Shown: positions 24,868-34,220, counted from the first letter of the stretch. The stretch is DNA of 64,000 nucleotides from PALSA-1296 sp038210275 (GCA_038210275.1 JBBQWV010000003.1:62001-126000); one strand, 5' to 3'. The notes: generated by a model from the letters alone, not told the origin. Numbers and translations: made by a program.

Positions 24868-24884
24868 AAGAAAATAATACGCCT

Positions 24885-25094
24885 ATGAAACTTGCAGCAC
24901 TGTTTTTCTTTGTTTTTGGAATCATGTCTATCTGCCTTGGAATTGCCATGCTTATGAATGATACTCTTCTGATTCAATTCGGTTCAACCGTTCGGATCAT
25001 ATTCATAGTATTGCTCTTCGGCTATGGCATTTATCGGGTTATGGCAGGGGTTAGTACAATCAAGAAGGCATCTCAACGGCAGGACGCTAAATAA
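24885..25094 (+). CDS. Small two-helix membrane protein
   Basis: 69 residues from the ATG at 24885 (MKLAALFFFVFGIMSICLG). There are two hydrophobic segments, about 3-25 and 36-55, followed by a short basic tail (KKASQRQDAK). A longer frame would start upstream inside the terminator and promoter and is rejected. I recognise no family. Small proteins of this kind often sit between tonB and pstS-like genes in Bacteroidota clusters. Confidence 0.75.
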   Translation: MKLAALFFFVFGIMSICLGIAMLMNDTLLIQFGSTVRIIFIVLLFGYGIYRVMAGVSTIKKASQRQDAK

Positions 25095-25103
25095 ATCAGA
25101 TCA

Positions 25104-25976
25104 ATGCAGAAGTTCTATATCCTGTCAATGATTTTCGTATTACTGACCGGATGCAGCGAAAAGAAACAGGGAGAAACTCCACCAGATACGGCTAACTCCG
25201 GAGCGTTTGAACTTGTTGCCGATGAAGCGCTGAAGCCGGCGATAGATAGTCTTGTCTATGGTTTTAATATACAGACTCCGGGAGCAAAAGTAACTGTTCG
25301 TTACAAGAACGCCACCGAAGCTCTCGACGATCTTCTGCAACAAAAGACCAGACTTGTTCTTATTGCCCGACCACTGAGTAAGAAGGAGAGAGAGCTGCTT
25401 TCTCAGCAAAAAATAGAACTTATCGAAGCCGATGTTGCCGAGAATGCGATCGGATGTATTGTCAGCGCTAAGAGTCAACTCATGACAATTAGCATGGATT
25501 CGCTTCGGGCTATTGTTGAGGATAAAGATAAAAATATTACTCGTGTTTCAACTTCGTATTTATCGAGTACCGAATTTGCACTTGATTCGATTTTCTCATT
25601 AGATAAATATCAAGAGGGAAGACTAATCCGGTTTCAGACAAGCGACAGTGTGATTACTCGTGTTGCAAAGGATGATCACGCGATAGGTTTTGTCGGCTCG
25701 GCTTGGCTGAAAAAAATGGCGAATTCGCATGATAGCTCTGTGCGAGTTCTGCAAATCTCCGGAGTATCAGACCGTCCGATCATGCTTCACCTTGCATATA
25801 TTCTTCAAAATCTTTACCCGCTCACTTCACGCATTTGTGGCTATACGACTGATGTGCCCAATACGCTCCCAAGAGGTTTTTTGGCGTATGCAATGTCTGC
25901 AGATGGGCAGCGTGTCTTCCTTAACTACGATCTCCTGCCAAAAACGCAGATACTAAAGCTCGTTCCGCCTCGGTAA
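25104..25976 (+). CDS. PstS-like substrate-binding lipoprotein
   Basis: 290 residues. The signal peptide ends in a clear lipobox, LLTGCSEKK (Cys17). The mature part resembles phosphate-type binding proteins: VRYKNATEALDDLLQQKTRLVLIARPLSKKER, DDHAIGFVGSAW, and a C-terminal segment with GFLAYAMSADGQRVFLNYDLLP. No PstABC genes are adjacent, so it is probably not a simple phosphate importer subunit. It lies 9 bases after the small membrane protein and upstream of the TPR gene. Confidence 0.8.
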   Translation: MQKFYILSMIFVLLTGCSEKKQGETPPDTANSGAFELVADEALKPAIDSLVYGFNIQTPGAKVTVRYKNATEALDDLLQQKTRLVLIARPLSKKERELLSQQKIELIEADVAENAIGCIVSAKSQLMTISMDSLRAIVEDKDKNITRVSTSYLSSTEFALDSIFSLDKYQEGRLIRFQTSDSVITRVAKDDHAIGFVGSAWLKKMANSHDSSVRVLQISGVSDRPIMLHLAYILQNLYPLTSRICGYTTDVPNTLPRGFLAYAMSADGQRVFLNYDLLPKTQILKLVPPR

Positions 25977-26108
25977 GCATTTCTTCGTGAGAAAGAATTA
26001 ATCAATTAGTTACCTCTCCAAAGAAATTCCTTCATGTATTATGGTGTTTTATAGGTGCGTAAGAGTGCTTACATTTATCGAACTAAAATTATTCATAGTA
26101 AAGAAATT

Positions 26109-27815
26109 ATGCGTTTTCGTCAGAATATGTTTCGCAGTATCTCGCTCATTTTGTTCTCACTACTATTTTTCGCAGCAAGTACGTATTCCCAAACGTCGAA
26201 CGAAAAAATTAAGAAGGCACTTCAGCTTATAGATCTCGGAAATCCGGATCAAGCGCTTACAGATTTAAAACAGATCGCTATCTCCGAACCAAAGAATCCG
26301 GAAGCTCATGCAGCACTTGCACTCGCTGAAATAGAAACCGGTGATATTTCCGGTGCCGATAAGGAAGTTGCAATTGCTTATGACATCGAAAGAAAGAATG
26401 TACTCGTTCGCATTGCTCGCGGTACCCTTTATGGCAAACAAAATAAAAGAGAGGATGCCGTTGAAGAATTCAACCGTGCAATAAAGATCAATGATAAAGA
26501 GATCGCTTCGTTTTTATACATGGCGCGATTTTATCTTTCAGTTGATTCACTAAAATCTGCAGAGATTGCTCTCTATCGCGCTCAAGCCGTAAATGGAAAT
26601 GATGTGCGTCCATTCCTTGGGCTTGCAGAATTATATGAGAAGCAGCACAGTCTTGATCTTGCAATCGAGCAATATCAGGATGCGAAGAAAATAGATGCGA
26701 AGGATGTAATAGTTATTGCAAAACTTGCCCAGCTTTATTTCAGAGCAGGGAAGTATAACGATGCTATCAAAGAATGGGATAACCTGAGCAAAGTAGATCC
26801 GAACTATTCGCGTGCATATTATGAGATCGCGCATATCTATGATATTTCCGAGGACCATGTGAATGCAGCAAAGTTTGCAACTAAATACGTTGCGCTTGAA
26901 CCGGAGAACAAAGATGGAGTCTGGCTTTTAGCACGTTCGCTTGCTGAGAGTAATCAGTATAAAGAGGCGTTGCCATACTTGGAAAAAGCAGCAAAGAATG
27001 ATAGTTTAAAAACCTTTACCGATCTGTATTTAGCGCGCAGTTATTTCTTTGAGAAAGATTATCCAAAAGCAATTCAACTATATTCCGTTTCAAAAAAATT
27101 AGGAGTTTATGACCTGTATTATTATGGCTACTCGCTTATTATAAACGGTGATACATTGGGGGGCTTGGATAAATGGAGGAATGCCCTTATTGTTGATACA
27201 TCGGGTAAGGTTGACGAACGATTAAAAATCGTCCCCAGCATCATTAGCTATTTAAATGCCCTAAAAAAATATCCTGAACTTGCTGCAATGTATATTGAAC
27301 AGGCTAAAAAGAAATCTTCAGCCGAGGATTATGCGAACGCTGGGGCGTTCTATACCGTTGCGAAGATGCCACAGGATGCTGAACTTGCCTTTAATTCAGC
27401 GTTGAAAATCGATCCAAAACTCTTAAAGGCAAAACTTGGAATTGCGCTGTTAATTGCTAAAGACCAGGATCGCCTTCAAGCCGCAGAAAAAATGATAGAT
27501 GAAACCTCAGCTTTTGCGGTCGATACAAAAGATAAGGAAAAGATTGGAGTTGCTTATGCCAGTTTGGGTTTTCAGTATCTAATTTCAAAAGAATACGAGG
27601 GCAGCATTAGGGTCTTAGTTGAGAAGTCATTGAAATATTTGACCGATAAATCGTTCGTTCTCACCAGTGTTTATAAAGGTGCTGCTTCGGCATATTTGCA
27701 GCTTAAAAATTATAAGAAAGCAACGGAATATTATAAAAAAGTCGAGGCGATTAACCCGAAGGACGAAGACATCAAGAAGGGCTTGGATTACATAAAGCAG
27801 GTGCAAGGGAAGTAA
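26109..27815 (+). CDS. Secreted TPR-repeat protein
   Basis: 568 residues from the ATG at 26109, preceded by AAAGAAATT; upstream in-frame codons (from 26055) are less convincing. A signal peptide (about 1-28, SLILFSLLFFAASTYSQ) is followed by tandem tetratricopeptide repeats over most of the length, for example PEAHAALALAEIETGDISGADKE and ASFLYMARFYLSVDSLKSAE. TPR proteins act as protein-binding scaffolds; its place behind the TonB module suggests a role in the cell envelope. A terminator follows. Confidence 0.88.
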   Translation: MRFRQNMFRSISLILFSLLFFAASTYSQTSNEKIKKALQLIDLGNPDQALTDLKQIAISEPKNPEAHAALALAEIETGDISGADKEVAIAYDIERKNVLVRIARGTLYGKQNKREDAVEEFNRAIKINDKEIASFLYMARFYLSVDSLKSAEIALYRAQAVNGNDVRPFLGLAELYEKQHSLDLAIEQYQDAKKIDAKDVIVIAKLAQLYFRAGKYNDAIKEWDNLSKVDPNYSRAYYEIAHIYDISEDHVNAAKFATKYVALEPENKDGVWLLARSLAESNQYKEALPYLEKAAKNDSLKTFTDLYLARSYFFEKDYPKAIQLYSVSKKLGVYDLYYYGYSLIINGDTLGGLDKWRNALIVDTSGKVDERLKIVPSIISYLNALKKYPELAAMYIEQAKKKSSAEDYANAGAFYTVAKMPQDAELAFNSALKIDPKLLKAKLGIALLIAKDQDRLQAAEKMIDETSAFAVDTKDKEKIGVAYASLGFQYLISKEYEGSIRVLVEKSLKYLTDKSFVLTSVYKGAASAYLQLKNYKKATEYYKKVEAINPKDEDIKKGLDYIKQVQGK

Positions 27816-27843
27816 CTGAACTTAGAAAAATCAATTTAATTTA

Positions 27844-27875
27844 CAAGGCACGCACACTGCGTGCCTTGCGTTTTT
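27844..27875 (+). terminator. Terminator after the TPR gene
   Basis: A perfect 10-bp stem (27844-27853 with 27859-27868, arm CAAGGCACGC) with a 5-base loop is followed by CGTTTTTA. It lies just upstream of mlaE, which starts at 27896. Confidence 0.82.
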
Positions 27876-27895
27876 ATACTCATAATTTATCACCA

Positions 27896-28675
27896 ATGAA
27901 CGTCTTATCAAAGATCACCATACGTCACATGCTCGAGAAGATCGGCGGCTTGGCGCGGTTTTCTGCGAAATTTTTCAAAGCCGTCCTGCGTCCGCCTTTC
28001 GAGACGAAAGAGCTGATTAAGCAAACCTATGAGGTTGGTGTGCGGTCGTTCGGCTTAGTCGCTATTGTAGGTGTCGTTATCGGTGCTGTTCTGACGATGC
28101 AAAGCCGTCCGACGATGATTAAGTTTGGAGCAGAGGCATTTATCCCTGCAATGGTAGCTGTGAGTGTTCTTCGTGAGCTTTCGCCGGTGCTGATCTCCAT
28201 TATTGTTGCCGGCAGAGTTGCAGCTGGTATTGGGGCTGAACTTGGGTCAATGGCAGTGACCGAGCAGATAGATGCGATGGAAGTTGCAGCGCTTAATCCC
28301 TTTAATCTTCTCGTTGTTACGCGAGTCCTTGCCTGTATGATCGCACTTCCTCTGCTCACCGTCTATGCCGATTTTCTTTCACTTTTCGGCTCGTTCCTTG
28401 TTCAAAAAGTCGAAGCCGGGATGAGTGGTCCAATGTTCTTTAATAGCGTTATGAATAGCATTAACTTCGTTGATTTCGCTCCGGGAGTTATCAAGACGCT
28501 CTTCTTTGGTTTTATTATCGGGATTGTGGGTTGCTACGAAGGGTATAACTCCAAAGGCGGCACCGAAGGCGTAGGTAAATCCGCGACCGATGCCGTTGTT
28601 GTAAGCTCATTGCTTATTATTATCGCAGACGTACTGGCAGTAAAACTTACGGTATTCTTTTTTGACATGGCATAA
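27896..28675 (+). CDS. mlaE: MlaE-family lipid ABC transporter permease
   Basis: Inner-membrane permease of the Mla phospholipid transport system. I use the ATG at 27896 (MNVLSKITIRHM), giving 259 residues; a TTG at 27866 lies inside the preceding terminator. The MlaE family shows in FGLVAIVGVVIGAVLTMQS, ELSPVLISIIVAGRVAAGIGAELGSMAVTEQIDAMEVAALNP and the C-terminal YEGYNSKGGTEGVGKSATDAVV. It is the first gene of mlaE-mlaF-mlaD. Confidence 0.95.
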   Translation: MNVLSKITIRHMLEKIGGLARFSAKFFKAVLRPPFETKELIKQTYEVGVRSFGLVAIVGVVIGAVLTMQSRPTMIKFGAEAFIPAMVAVSVLRELSPVLISIIVAGRVAAGIGAELGSMAVTEQIDAMEVAALNPFNLLVVTRVLACMIALPLLTVYADFLSLFGSFLVQKVEAGMSGPMFFNSVMNSINFVDFAPGVIKTLFFGFIIGIVGCYEGYNSKGGTEGVGKSATDAVVVSSLLIIIADVLAVKLTVFFFDMA

Positions 28676-28688
28676 AAAAAATTAGCGA

Positions 28689-29507
28689 GTGACAGAAAAC
28701 ACCAAATCATCAAAAGAGAAAAATCTTATCTGCGTCGATCACGTTTCCAAAGCCTTTGGAAGTAATCAAGTGCTTAATGATATTTCTTTGGGAATTGCCG
28801 AAGGCGAGACGTTGACAGTATTGGGCAAAAGCGGAGTAGGGAAGAGTGTACTCCTGAAATTGATCGTGGGCTTAATGCTGCCTGATGCAGGGGTGATTAC
28901 CTATGAAGGAAAGTCAATAGCGGATGCTAAGGAGCATGATCTGAATGAAATTCGCAAGAATATCGGTTTTCTCTTTCAGGGTGGAGCGCTCTTTGATTCG
29001 ATGACCGTCGGCGAGAATCTCAATCTTGTTCTGCATAAGCATACGACACTAACTTTAGAAGAGCGTGAAGAACGGATCATCGGGGCACTTACGATGGTGG
29101 GCTTAAAAGAAAAGCTCGATGAAATGCCGTCGGCGCTTTCCGGAGGACAGAAGAAACGTGCAGGATTAGCGAGGGCTATTGTCCTGCGTCCTAAACTCAT
29201 TCTTTACGACGAGCCAACGACGGGGTTAGACCCAATCACCGCCGGGACGATTGCCGAGATGATCCTGAGTTTGCAAAAAGAACTTGGCGTTGCATCAATA
29301 GTCGTTACGCATGATCTGCCAACAGCTTTTACGATCAGTGACCGTGCAATAGTTCTGGAAAAAGGAGCAAAGATCTTCGACGGACCTGTCGAAGAATTAG
29401 GAAATTCGCACATGAATCATTTGGATGAATTTCTCGATGCTGCAAGGCTCGATAGAACTCGGAGAGAAAAAATTATTACCCAAGCAAAACCCATAGAATT
29501 TAATTGA
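28689..29507 (+). CDS. mlaF: MlaF-family ABC transporter ATPase (GTG start)
   Basis: ATPase of the Mla lipid transporter. The 272 residues carry Walker A GKSGVGKSVL, the signature LSGGQKKRAGLARAI, Walker B LILYDEPTTGLDP and the H-loop in VVTHDLPTAF. The start is a GTG 13 bases after mlaE. Short extensions are present at both ends compared with the minimal domain. Confidence 0.95.
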   Translation: MTENTKSSKEKNLICVDHVSKAFGSNQVLNDISLGIAEGETLTVLGKSGVGKSVLLKLIVGLMLPDAGVITYEGKSIADAKEHDLNEIRKNIGFLFQGGALFDSMTVGENLNLVLHKHTTLTLEEREERIIGALTMVGLKEKLDEMPSALSGGQKKRAGLARAIVLRPKLILYDEPTTGLDPITAGTIAEMILSLQKELGVASIVVTHDLPTAFTISDRAIVLEKGAKIFDGPVEELGNSHMNHLDEFLDAARLDRTRREKIITQAKPIEFN

Positions 29508-29520
29508 AAATTATTAGTTA

Positions 29521-30534
29521 ATGAAAATTACCAAGGTACCATCTTCACGAACAGGATTATTCGTCATCATCTGCTTTGCATTGTTGGTGGTGGCTCTTTT
29601 CGTGATCGGAGATAAGCAGAAGCTCTTTAGCAGTACTTCATCATATTTTATTAAATTCAAAGAAATCAGTGGGTTGAAAGAAGGAGCTCAGGTGCAAATT
29701 TCCGGAATTGCGGTTGGAAGCGTGAAGACGATCAAATTGCCTCAGCGCTCCGGTGACTCAGTTTTGCTTACAATTACGGTGATTAAGGACGGCTTGCCGC
29801 TTATCCACTCTGATTCAAAGGCAACCGTAATGACGGAGGGCTTAGTCGGCAATAAAGGAATTGCTATTTCTGTAGGCACACCAACATCTCCGAATCTGCC
29901 TCCCGGAAGCCTGATTCTCGGCGAATCTCCGAAAGATCTTTTTGGCGCATTAGATTCTGCGACACTCACAATGAGCGCTATCAGACAGCTTACTGAAGAA
30001 GCAACCGGGATTCTGAAAGACCTAAGAGGCGGCAAAGGCTCAATTGGTAAATTATTCTCCGACGACGGGCTTTACAAAGACTTACGGTCGATAATGGTCA
30101 ATACTGATCGCAGTATCGGCAGTATTACTTTAGTCGCAAAGAAACTTGGCGTTTCAATGGATGACTTGATGACAAATCTGGAAGGCACCTCAACAGAGTT
30201 AAAGAATATGGCTGCGTCAATCAATAATGGTAAGGGTACCGTCGGGAAGCTTCTGAATAATAGTGAGCTTTATGACCAACTTGTAGGGCTATCTGTTGCG
30301 ATCAATGCCTCGGCGGTCGAGCTTAAAGATGCTATGGCAAAAGTATCAACGGCTGCAGGAAATACCGCTGAATTTACAGAGGGCTTAAAACACAATTTTC
30401 TTGTAAAGGGATATTTTGAGGATCGTGGATATTGGGATGCTGCAAGTTTCGAAAAAAGCATAGCGAACCGAGTTGACTCTTTACAAAAGATGGAGTTGAG
30501 GATTGATAAGAAGCTTAAGGAGTTAAAGAAATAG
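29521..30534 (+). CDS. mlaD: MlaD-family MCE-domain protein
   Basis: Periplasmic lipid-binding subunit anchored in the inner membrane. A membrane helix (about 12-30) precedes the MCE domain (about 40-125: YFIKFKEISGLKEGAQVQISGIAVGSVKTI ... VGNKGIAIS). The remaining 200 residues form a helical region with repeated GSIGKLFSDDGLYKDL and GTVGKLLNNSELYDQL units, typical of long MlaD-like proteins. It starts 13 bases after mlaF and ends the operon. Confidence 0.93.
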   Translation: MKITKVPSSRTGLFVIICFALLVVALFVIGDKQKLFSSTSSYFIKFKEISGLKEGAQVQISGIAVGSVKTIKLPQRSGDSVLLTITVIKDGLPLIHSDSKATVMTEGLVGNKGIAISVGTPTSPNLPPGSLILGESPKDLFGALDSATLTMSAIRQLTEEATGILKDLRGGKGSIGKLFSDDGLYKDLRSIMVNTDRSIGSITLVAKKLGVSMDDLMTNLEGTSTELKNMAASINNGKGTVGKLLNNSELYDQLVGLSVAINASAVELKDAMAKVSTAAGNTAEFTEGLKHNFLVKGYFEDRGYWDAASFEKSIANRVDSLQKMELRIDKKLKELKK

Positions 30535-30626
30535 CCTTGAATTCTCGGTATTAACCGAGGAATCCATTAAGTATAGGATTCTGTTAATAGATACATTATG
30601 TAAAGTCTTAAATTGCACTCTTCTGC

Positions 30627-31118
30627 TCACTCTTGGCTGAATTCAATTAGCGGCATATTCTTCTCAACTGAAACTCCTGTTTCGGCATATATCTTTTTTA
30701 CAACTCCCGCAAATCCAGCCGAGATGGAGTTTTCCATCTTCATTGCTTCGAGAACAAGAACTTGAGTGTTCTTTTGGACTTTATCTCCGACTGCAACAGA
30801 AACAGCTTTGACCATGCCCGGCATCGGAGCTTTCAGGATCATTCCTTTTGTGCTGCCTGCCCCAGTGCCCTTCTGATCTCCTCCAAAACGCTCACTTAAT
30901 ATCCGCTCTTTTTCGGATTGAATCTTGACCTCTATTCCATCAATGGCATTGCCATCGCTCAGCAGAGCAGTTGAGCTGAGAAATAGCTCTGTTATTTTAT
31001 CACCACTCGTAACAATAAAATGTTCTGGACTTTGTTCGGTAATTCTTGATCCCTTTTTTATAGATGTGAGTTTACCATCAATTTCGCCGGTGATGCTATT
31101 AGGATTAAAAGAAGACAT
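30627..31118 (-). CDS. Biotin carboxyl-carrier-type protein
   Basis: 163 residues from the ATG at 31118 (MSSFNPNSITG), overlapping the end of the upstream porin gene by 14 bases. The C-terminal 75 residues are a biotinyl domain with the EAMKMEN motif; Lys127 would carry biotin. The N-terminal half is unlike the usual BCCP of acetyl-CoA carboxylase and resembles the linker region of pyruvate or methylmalonyl-CoA carboxylase carriers. The matching carboxylase subunits are not in the window. A start at 31172 is possible but would reach further into the porin gene. Confidence 0.85.
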   Translation of the reverse strand: MSSFNPNSITGEIDGKLTSIKKGSRITEQSPEHFIVTSGDKITELFLSSTALLSDGNAIDGIEVKIQSEKERILSERFGGDQKGTGAGSTKGMILKAPMPGMVKAVSVAVGDKVQKNTQVLVLEAMKMENSISAGFAGVVKKIYAETGVSVEKNMPLIEFSQE

Positions 31119-32421
31119 GGGTTTGGAGTAAAAATGTATTTTCTGTAAAATCATTGGTGAAAGTCTTATCATCGAGATTCGGTGAAGAAGTCATTGCAAT
31201 GCGGAATTCCGGTCTGACTTCAAGAAATCTGAGAGGAAACCACTGTGCCCCGATCATGATACGGCTCTCCACTTGGTTAGTTGTTGCACCAGATGCATTC
31301 ACTTCCTTGAAATTTTCATATCTAAAAAGCGCATCAAAACCTTTTGATATTCGTATCGCAGCTTCGGAGCAAAGCCCTGACGCTTTTGGAACAACAGGAG
31401 TCGAGCTTGAATTTCTATGTCCGCTAACGGCGACGTTTTCTCCGAAGTCGTACTCATTTAGAATTGTAACAGGTCCGGCGCGGAGACTAAAGTGTAATCC
31501 TGTTAAGACTAAATTTGCAGGCAAATTATTCTGATCGGAATGATTATGCATATACCGTGAAACTCCGATCTCTCCTGCGAGCATATCTTCAATGATCTCC
31601 CCTGAACTGGTGATGCTGAAACAAAACGCTTTATTATTTGAAGGATCGGTGGAAAAATTCTGAGTTTTTATACTGCTTTCCTGTCCGTTGAATGCCCCTG
31701 CAATTATATTTATATGGTCGAAAAGCGTTGTGCCAAACTCAACGCCTACATCGCGGTAGCCTGGAGTCCAGAAAAATCCGGCTGGTACAAAACTTGATAG
31801 ACTTGCTGTTCCGCCTCTAACATATACGGTATGATCATCAAATCGTATTCCAAATGCGGGAAGAAAAGCTCCAAATTTTACATAAGCATTTGTCACTACA
31901 TCACCGCTTTGAATAAGCTCCCCCGATGAATGTACGAAGTGTAGCATTGCCCATCCTTCACTTGGATTATTGGTATTGAGCGGATCGTACCGAAAGAATC
32001 CACTTAACGTCTTCGTTGCCTGAAAATCAATTTCAAGCGCCAAACTCATTGCATGAAAAGAGGTCGTGCGAGATGTTGTATCACCACGTTTTGTTAGTTT
32101 TTGAATATTGGAGTCTGATTGAGTAAAACCGTATAACGGACTTTTCTGAGAAAAATAGAGAAATTGATCTCGGAAATCTCCGCCGATGCGTAAGCCATCG
32201 GATATTTGTCCGCTGTATTTATCGCCTCGTTTCCACATTGCCAGATCATTGATGGCAAATGATTGTCCTTCTTCGGAGCGCATTTGTCCACCTGTAGGAT
32301 TAACATGGCATCTAAGGCAATTTGCCTCTCCACGTAGTAGTGCAAAGCGTGGAAGAGCTTGAGCGTTCGATGAAATAAGAATTGTTACCGCGACCAGTAG
32401 AAGGAGTGAGTGCTTTTTCAT
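31105..32421 (-). CDS. Outer-membrane porin-like protein with N-terminal heme c motif
   Basis: 438 residues. A signal peptide (about 1-22, ending AQA) is followed at once by ANCLRCHVNPTGG, a CxxCH heme c attachment motif at residues 35-39, then by a long region rich in beta-strand-like sequence ending in FFLQTHVFF-type aromatic C-terminus (TFLLQTHVFF), as in outer-membrane barrels. I infer a porin that carries one covalent heme near its periplasmic side. It overlaps the biotin-carrier gene and follows ribF on the same strand, after a promoter-like element. The exact substrate or redox role is unknown. Confidence 0.75.
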   Translation of the reverse strand: MKKHSLLLLVAVTILISSNAQALPRFALLRGEANCLRCHVNPTGGQMRSEEGQSFAINDLAMWKRGDKYSGQISDGLRIGGDFRDQFLYFSQKSPLYGFTQSDSNIQKLTKRGDTTSRTTSFHAMSLALEIDFQATKTLSGFFRYDPLNTNNPSEGWAMLHFVHSSGELIQSGDVVTNAYVKFGAFLPAFGIRFDDHTVYVRGGTASLSSFVPAGFFWTPGYRDVGVEFGTTLFDHINIIAGAFNGQESSIKTQNFSTDPSNNKAFCFSITSSGEIIEDMLAGEIGVSRYMHNHSDQNNLPANLVLTGLHFSLRAGPVTILNEYDFGENVAVSGHRNSSSTPVVPKASGLCSEAAIRISKGFDALFRYENFKEVNASGATTNQVESRIMIGAQWFPLRFLEVRPEFRIAMTSSPNLDDKTFTNDFTENTFLLQTHVFF

Positions 32422-32442
32422 AATCTATTGATAATTTAGATA

Positions 32443-32450
32443 CAAATATA
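32443..32450 (-). promoter_or_regulatory. Possible promoter -7 element for the porin gene
   Basis: On the minus strand this reads TATATTTG, matching TAnnTTTG. Transcription would begin near 32436, about 15 bases before the porin start at 32421. The -33 region is not a good match. Confidence 0.4.
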
Positions 32451-32495
32451 GCTCTTATTAAAGTTGTGTCTGATAAAACTTAAAGACACGCCGCA

Positions 32496-33428
32496 TCAGC
32501 TCTTTGTGACAACACGTACATTGATTACATCATTTCTCATCTGTGTTTTAAGATCTTCAAGTGAGTCAAACTTTAATTGAGGACGAATGTAAGAAGTAAA
32601 ACTTGTCCTGATCGTCTCGCCATAAATATCACTATCAAAATCAAGTATATATGCCTCGACCTTTCTTGCTCCAGCATCAGTAACTGTCGGACGCGTTCCT
32701 ATACTGATAGCTGCATTATACTTCTTTCCTCCAACATCAGCAAACCCTGCATAGACACCGTCGCATGGAATAAGTTTATTCAATGGGACGTGAACATTCG
32801 CCGTCGGAAAATCAAGAGTTCTTCCAAGTTTATCACCTTCTTCAACAAATCCGGAGATCTCATATGGTCTGCCAAGATAGTCATTAGCTGATTTCAGATC
32901 GCCTTCAGAAAGAGCATGGCGTATCTTCGTCGAACTGATACTCACTCCATTAATTATTAGTGGCGGTACTTCTTCAACAACGATGCCTGTTTCGGAAGCA
33001 AGTGTTCGTAAATGCTCAAGATCGCCTTCCCTATTTTTCCCAAAGGCATGATTGAAACCAACGACCATTCCTTTTGTGCCAATCCCTTCTATGAGAACCT
33101 TCCGAAAAAAATCGTTGTACGGAGTCTTTGCAAATTCCGTAGAAAAACGAATAACTAAAACCTCATCAACTCCGGATCGTTCGAGTAATTCAAGCCGTTC
33201 ATCAATCGTTGTTAAAAGCTCGATAGCAGTATTATTTCTCTTTAATACTTCTTGGGGATGAGGATCGAAAGTGACGACAAGTGTTCGGTCAAGTTTTAAC
33301 TCATGCTTTTTAGCTTTGAGTCTATTTAGAATCTCGACATGACCTCGGTGCATACCGTCATAGCTTCCGAGAGTCGTAATTGTTTTCGGATCGAACGTGG
33401 CATTTTCAAGCCCCCAAGTTACCTTCAC
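32496..33428 (-). CDS. ribF: Bifunctional riboflavin kinase/FAD synthetase
   Basis: Converts riboflavin to FMN and FMN to FAD. The 310 residues have the N-terminal nucleotidyltransferase domain (TLGSYDGMHRGHVEIL with the HxGH-type motif, then VVGFNHAFGKNREGDLEHL and SSTKIRHALSEGDL) and the C-terminal riboflavin kinase domain (LGRTLDFPTANVHV, DGVYAGFADVGGKKYNAAISIGTRPTV). It follows truB by 18 bases, the usual partner. Confidence 0.97.
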   Translation of the reverse strand: MKVTWGLENATFDPKTITTLGSYDGMHRGHVEILNRLKAKKHELKLDRTLVVTFDPHPQEVLKRNNTAIELLTTIDERLELLERSGVDEVLVIRFSTEFAKTPYNDFFRKVLIEGIGTKGMVVGFNHAFGKNREGDLEHLRTLASETGIVVEEVPPLIINGVSISSTKIRHALSEGDLKSANDYLGRPYEISGFVEEGDKLGRTLDFPTANVHVPLNKLIPCDGVYAGFADVGGKKYNAAISIGTRPTVTDAGARKVEAYILDFDSDIYGETIRTSFTSYIRPQLKFDSLEDLKTQMRNDVINVRVVTKS

Positions 33429-33446
33429 TATTGATCAAAAATAAAA

Positions 33447-34220
33447 TTAATTTACTATAGTATTCTCCGTAAGTGTCATGAGCATTTCAGAAGTGATTGC
33501 ATTTGCAACATCCCATTCCCCTACTTTTTCTCTGCGCAAGTTTGTCATCACTGCACCTGTACCAAGCATCGTACCAATATCCGAGACGAGGCTGCGGATG
33601 TAAGTACCTTTCGAACATTCAGCACGAAAACGAACGAATGGCAGTGCGATCTCTAGATCTTTTATTGAATAAATGGTAATACTCTTCTGAGCCATTTCCA
33701 TATCTCTGCCCTTACGCGCGTGTTTATACATGGGCTTACCTTTCAGCTTCACTGCGCTAAAGATCGGCGGTCGCTGCAATTGCTCGCCTACAAAACTATT
33801 GACAACTTTCTCGATTTTTTCTGAAGTAATATTTTCAAGTCCTCCGATAATTTTTATCGGAGTTTCAAGATCAAAACTTGGTGTAGTGATTCCTAAACGC
33901 AGCTCACACCAATACGTCTTTTCAAGTCCGAGAAGATTTGTGAGTGAGCGAGTCGCTTTTCGTGTTGCAAGAATTAGTAATCCCGTTGCAAGCGGATCAA
34001 GTGTTCCGCCATGACCAACCTTCACCCATTTATCTCTGGATGCTTGCTGAAGCATATATTTCAGCTTGTGGACTACACTGAACGAAGTAACGCCATAAGG
34101 TTTATCCATTAAGACTAATGCGCCTTGCTCATCATTAAGCAACGAAAGTAAAGACGATGGATTTCGCTCGAAGTCGGAAAGAGTAAGAGTTGGCGGGATA
34201 GCGATCGGTTCAGGCAACAT
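33447..34220 (-). CDS. truB: tRNA pseudouridine(55) synthase
   Basis: Makes pseudouridine 55 in the T-loop of tRNAs. The catalytic aspartate is in GGTLDPLATGLL (Asp75 with the start used here), and MDKPYGVTSFSVVHKLK is the conserved N-terminal motif. I chose the ATG at 34220 (MLPEPIAIPP, 257 residues), preceded by AGGA; in-frame starts at 34238 and 34262 would overlap rbfA further. It overlaps the end of rbfA by 11 bases, suggesting translational coupling. Confidence 0.95.
   Translation of the reverse strand: MLPEPIAIPPTLTLSDFERNPSSLLSLLNDEQGALVLMDKPYGVTSFSVVHKLKYMLQQASRDKWVKVGHGGTLDPLATGLLILATRKATRSLTNLLGLEKTYWCELRLGITTPSFDLETPIKIIGGLENITSEKIEKVVNSFVGEQLQRPPIFSAVKLKGKPMYKHARKGRDMEMAQKSITIYSIKDLEIALPFVRFRAECSKGTYIRSLVSDIGTMLGTGAVMTNLRREKVGEWDVANAITSEMLMTLTENTIVN

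Noticed and set aside
24822..24884. Upstream TTG start for the small membrane protein
   Set aside because: This stretch is the tonB terminator plus a promoter, so translation there is unlikely; the ATG at 24885 gives a clean membrane protein.
30535..30626. Shared terminator between mlaD and the biotin-carrier gene
   Set aside because: A 6-bp stem (CTCGGT/ACCGAG) is present, but no T-run follows on either strand.
31154..31534. Antisense frame within the porin gene
   Set aside because: It is a mirror of the porin coding sequence with no independent support.
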